Below, piece after piece: positions 63,982 to 64,000 of a stretch of DNA of 64,000 nucleotides. The notes beneath the pieces are model-generated. The model worked only from the letters and a program-made list of their open reading frames with translations. It had not been told where the DNA came from and searched no databases. Source of the DNA: Flavicella marina (GTDB taxonomy: Bacteria > Bacteroidota > Bacteroidia > Flavobacteriales > Flavobacteriaceae); the NCBI RefSeq assembly GCF_009193215.1, contig NZ_VYVA01000005.1, forward strand, positions 1-64,000, read 5' to 3'. Position 1 is the stretch's first letter. Every line of letters begins with the position of its first letter. Position numbers and translations under genes: made by a program.

Positions 63982-64000
63982 GCTTATCAAGATTGATAAA

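Noticed and set aside
38480-64000. Second copy of the tRNA-Arg 3' end (attR)
   Set aside because: I found no repeat of the AAGGTTCGAATCCTTCTGCG segment downstream; the other island end is probably outside the window.

Overview
The window is a chromosomal segment of a marine-type member of the Bacteroidota, most likely a Flavobacteriaceae. Signs of this are AT-rich DNA, TAnnTTTG promoter -7 boxes, a secreted protein with a type IX secretion C-terminal sorting domain, several DUF families typical of Flavobacteriia, and a Bacteroidota-type tyrosine integrase with an RteC homologue. The species cannot be named from the sequence.

Positions 1-38506 are ordinary core genome. A minus-strand thiamine operon (84-7345) runs from a TPP riboswitch and intrinsic terminator through thiS, thiC, a thiE/tenI paralogue, a four-helix-bundle gene, thiD, thiE, a DUF1801 gene, thiG and thiH. 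Almost every junction in it carries a different short repeat. After it come an M28 peptidase, a T9SS-sorted protein, mpl, the Trk potassium system (trkH-trkA), radC, a surface-glycan group (15498-21142), rarA, a rhomboid protease, mutS2, ung, an SDR/beta-propeller/GlcG operon, a Crp-type regulator, a SUI1 factor, a 2-oxoglutarate oxygenase with a 59-residue membrane protein coupled to it, a DUF6452/DUF6048 pair, an NlpC/P60 hydrolase, a thiolase, a PgpH-type HD phosphohydrolase, and a tRNA-Ser/Pro/Arg cluster.

From 38507 to the window end lies a genomic island that probably integrated at tRNA-Arg. Its entry end has integrase, RteC, an excisionase-like HTH gene, a small HTH-like protein and a DnaC-like ATPase. 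The cargo looks like anti-phage or nucleic-acid surveillance: (i) a DUF559-like nuclease-RecQ helicase fusion overlapping a tail-anchored coiled-coil gene; (ii) a retron reverse transcriptase fused to a zinc ribbon and TPR domain, preceded by a structured candidate msr-msd RNA and followed by two unrecognised genes; (iii) a secreted non-specific endonuclease; (iv) a 1607-residue exonuclease-RecQ-UvrD fusion; (v) a five-zinc-finger PD-(D/E)XK nuclease; (vi) a KAP-family membrane P-loop NTPase; (vii) a Nudix hydrolase. The far end of the island is not in the window.

The best candidates for undescribed biology are the retron RT-zinc ribbon-TPR operon with its candidate RNA (47243-51367), the nuclease-RecQ plus tail-anchored coiled-coil pair (43161-47046), and the four-helix-bundle mini-insertion that has become part of thiD's start (3905-4340).
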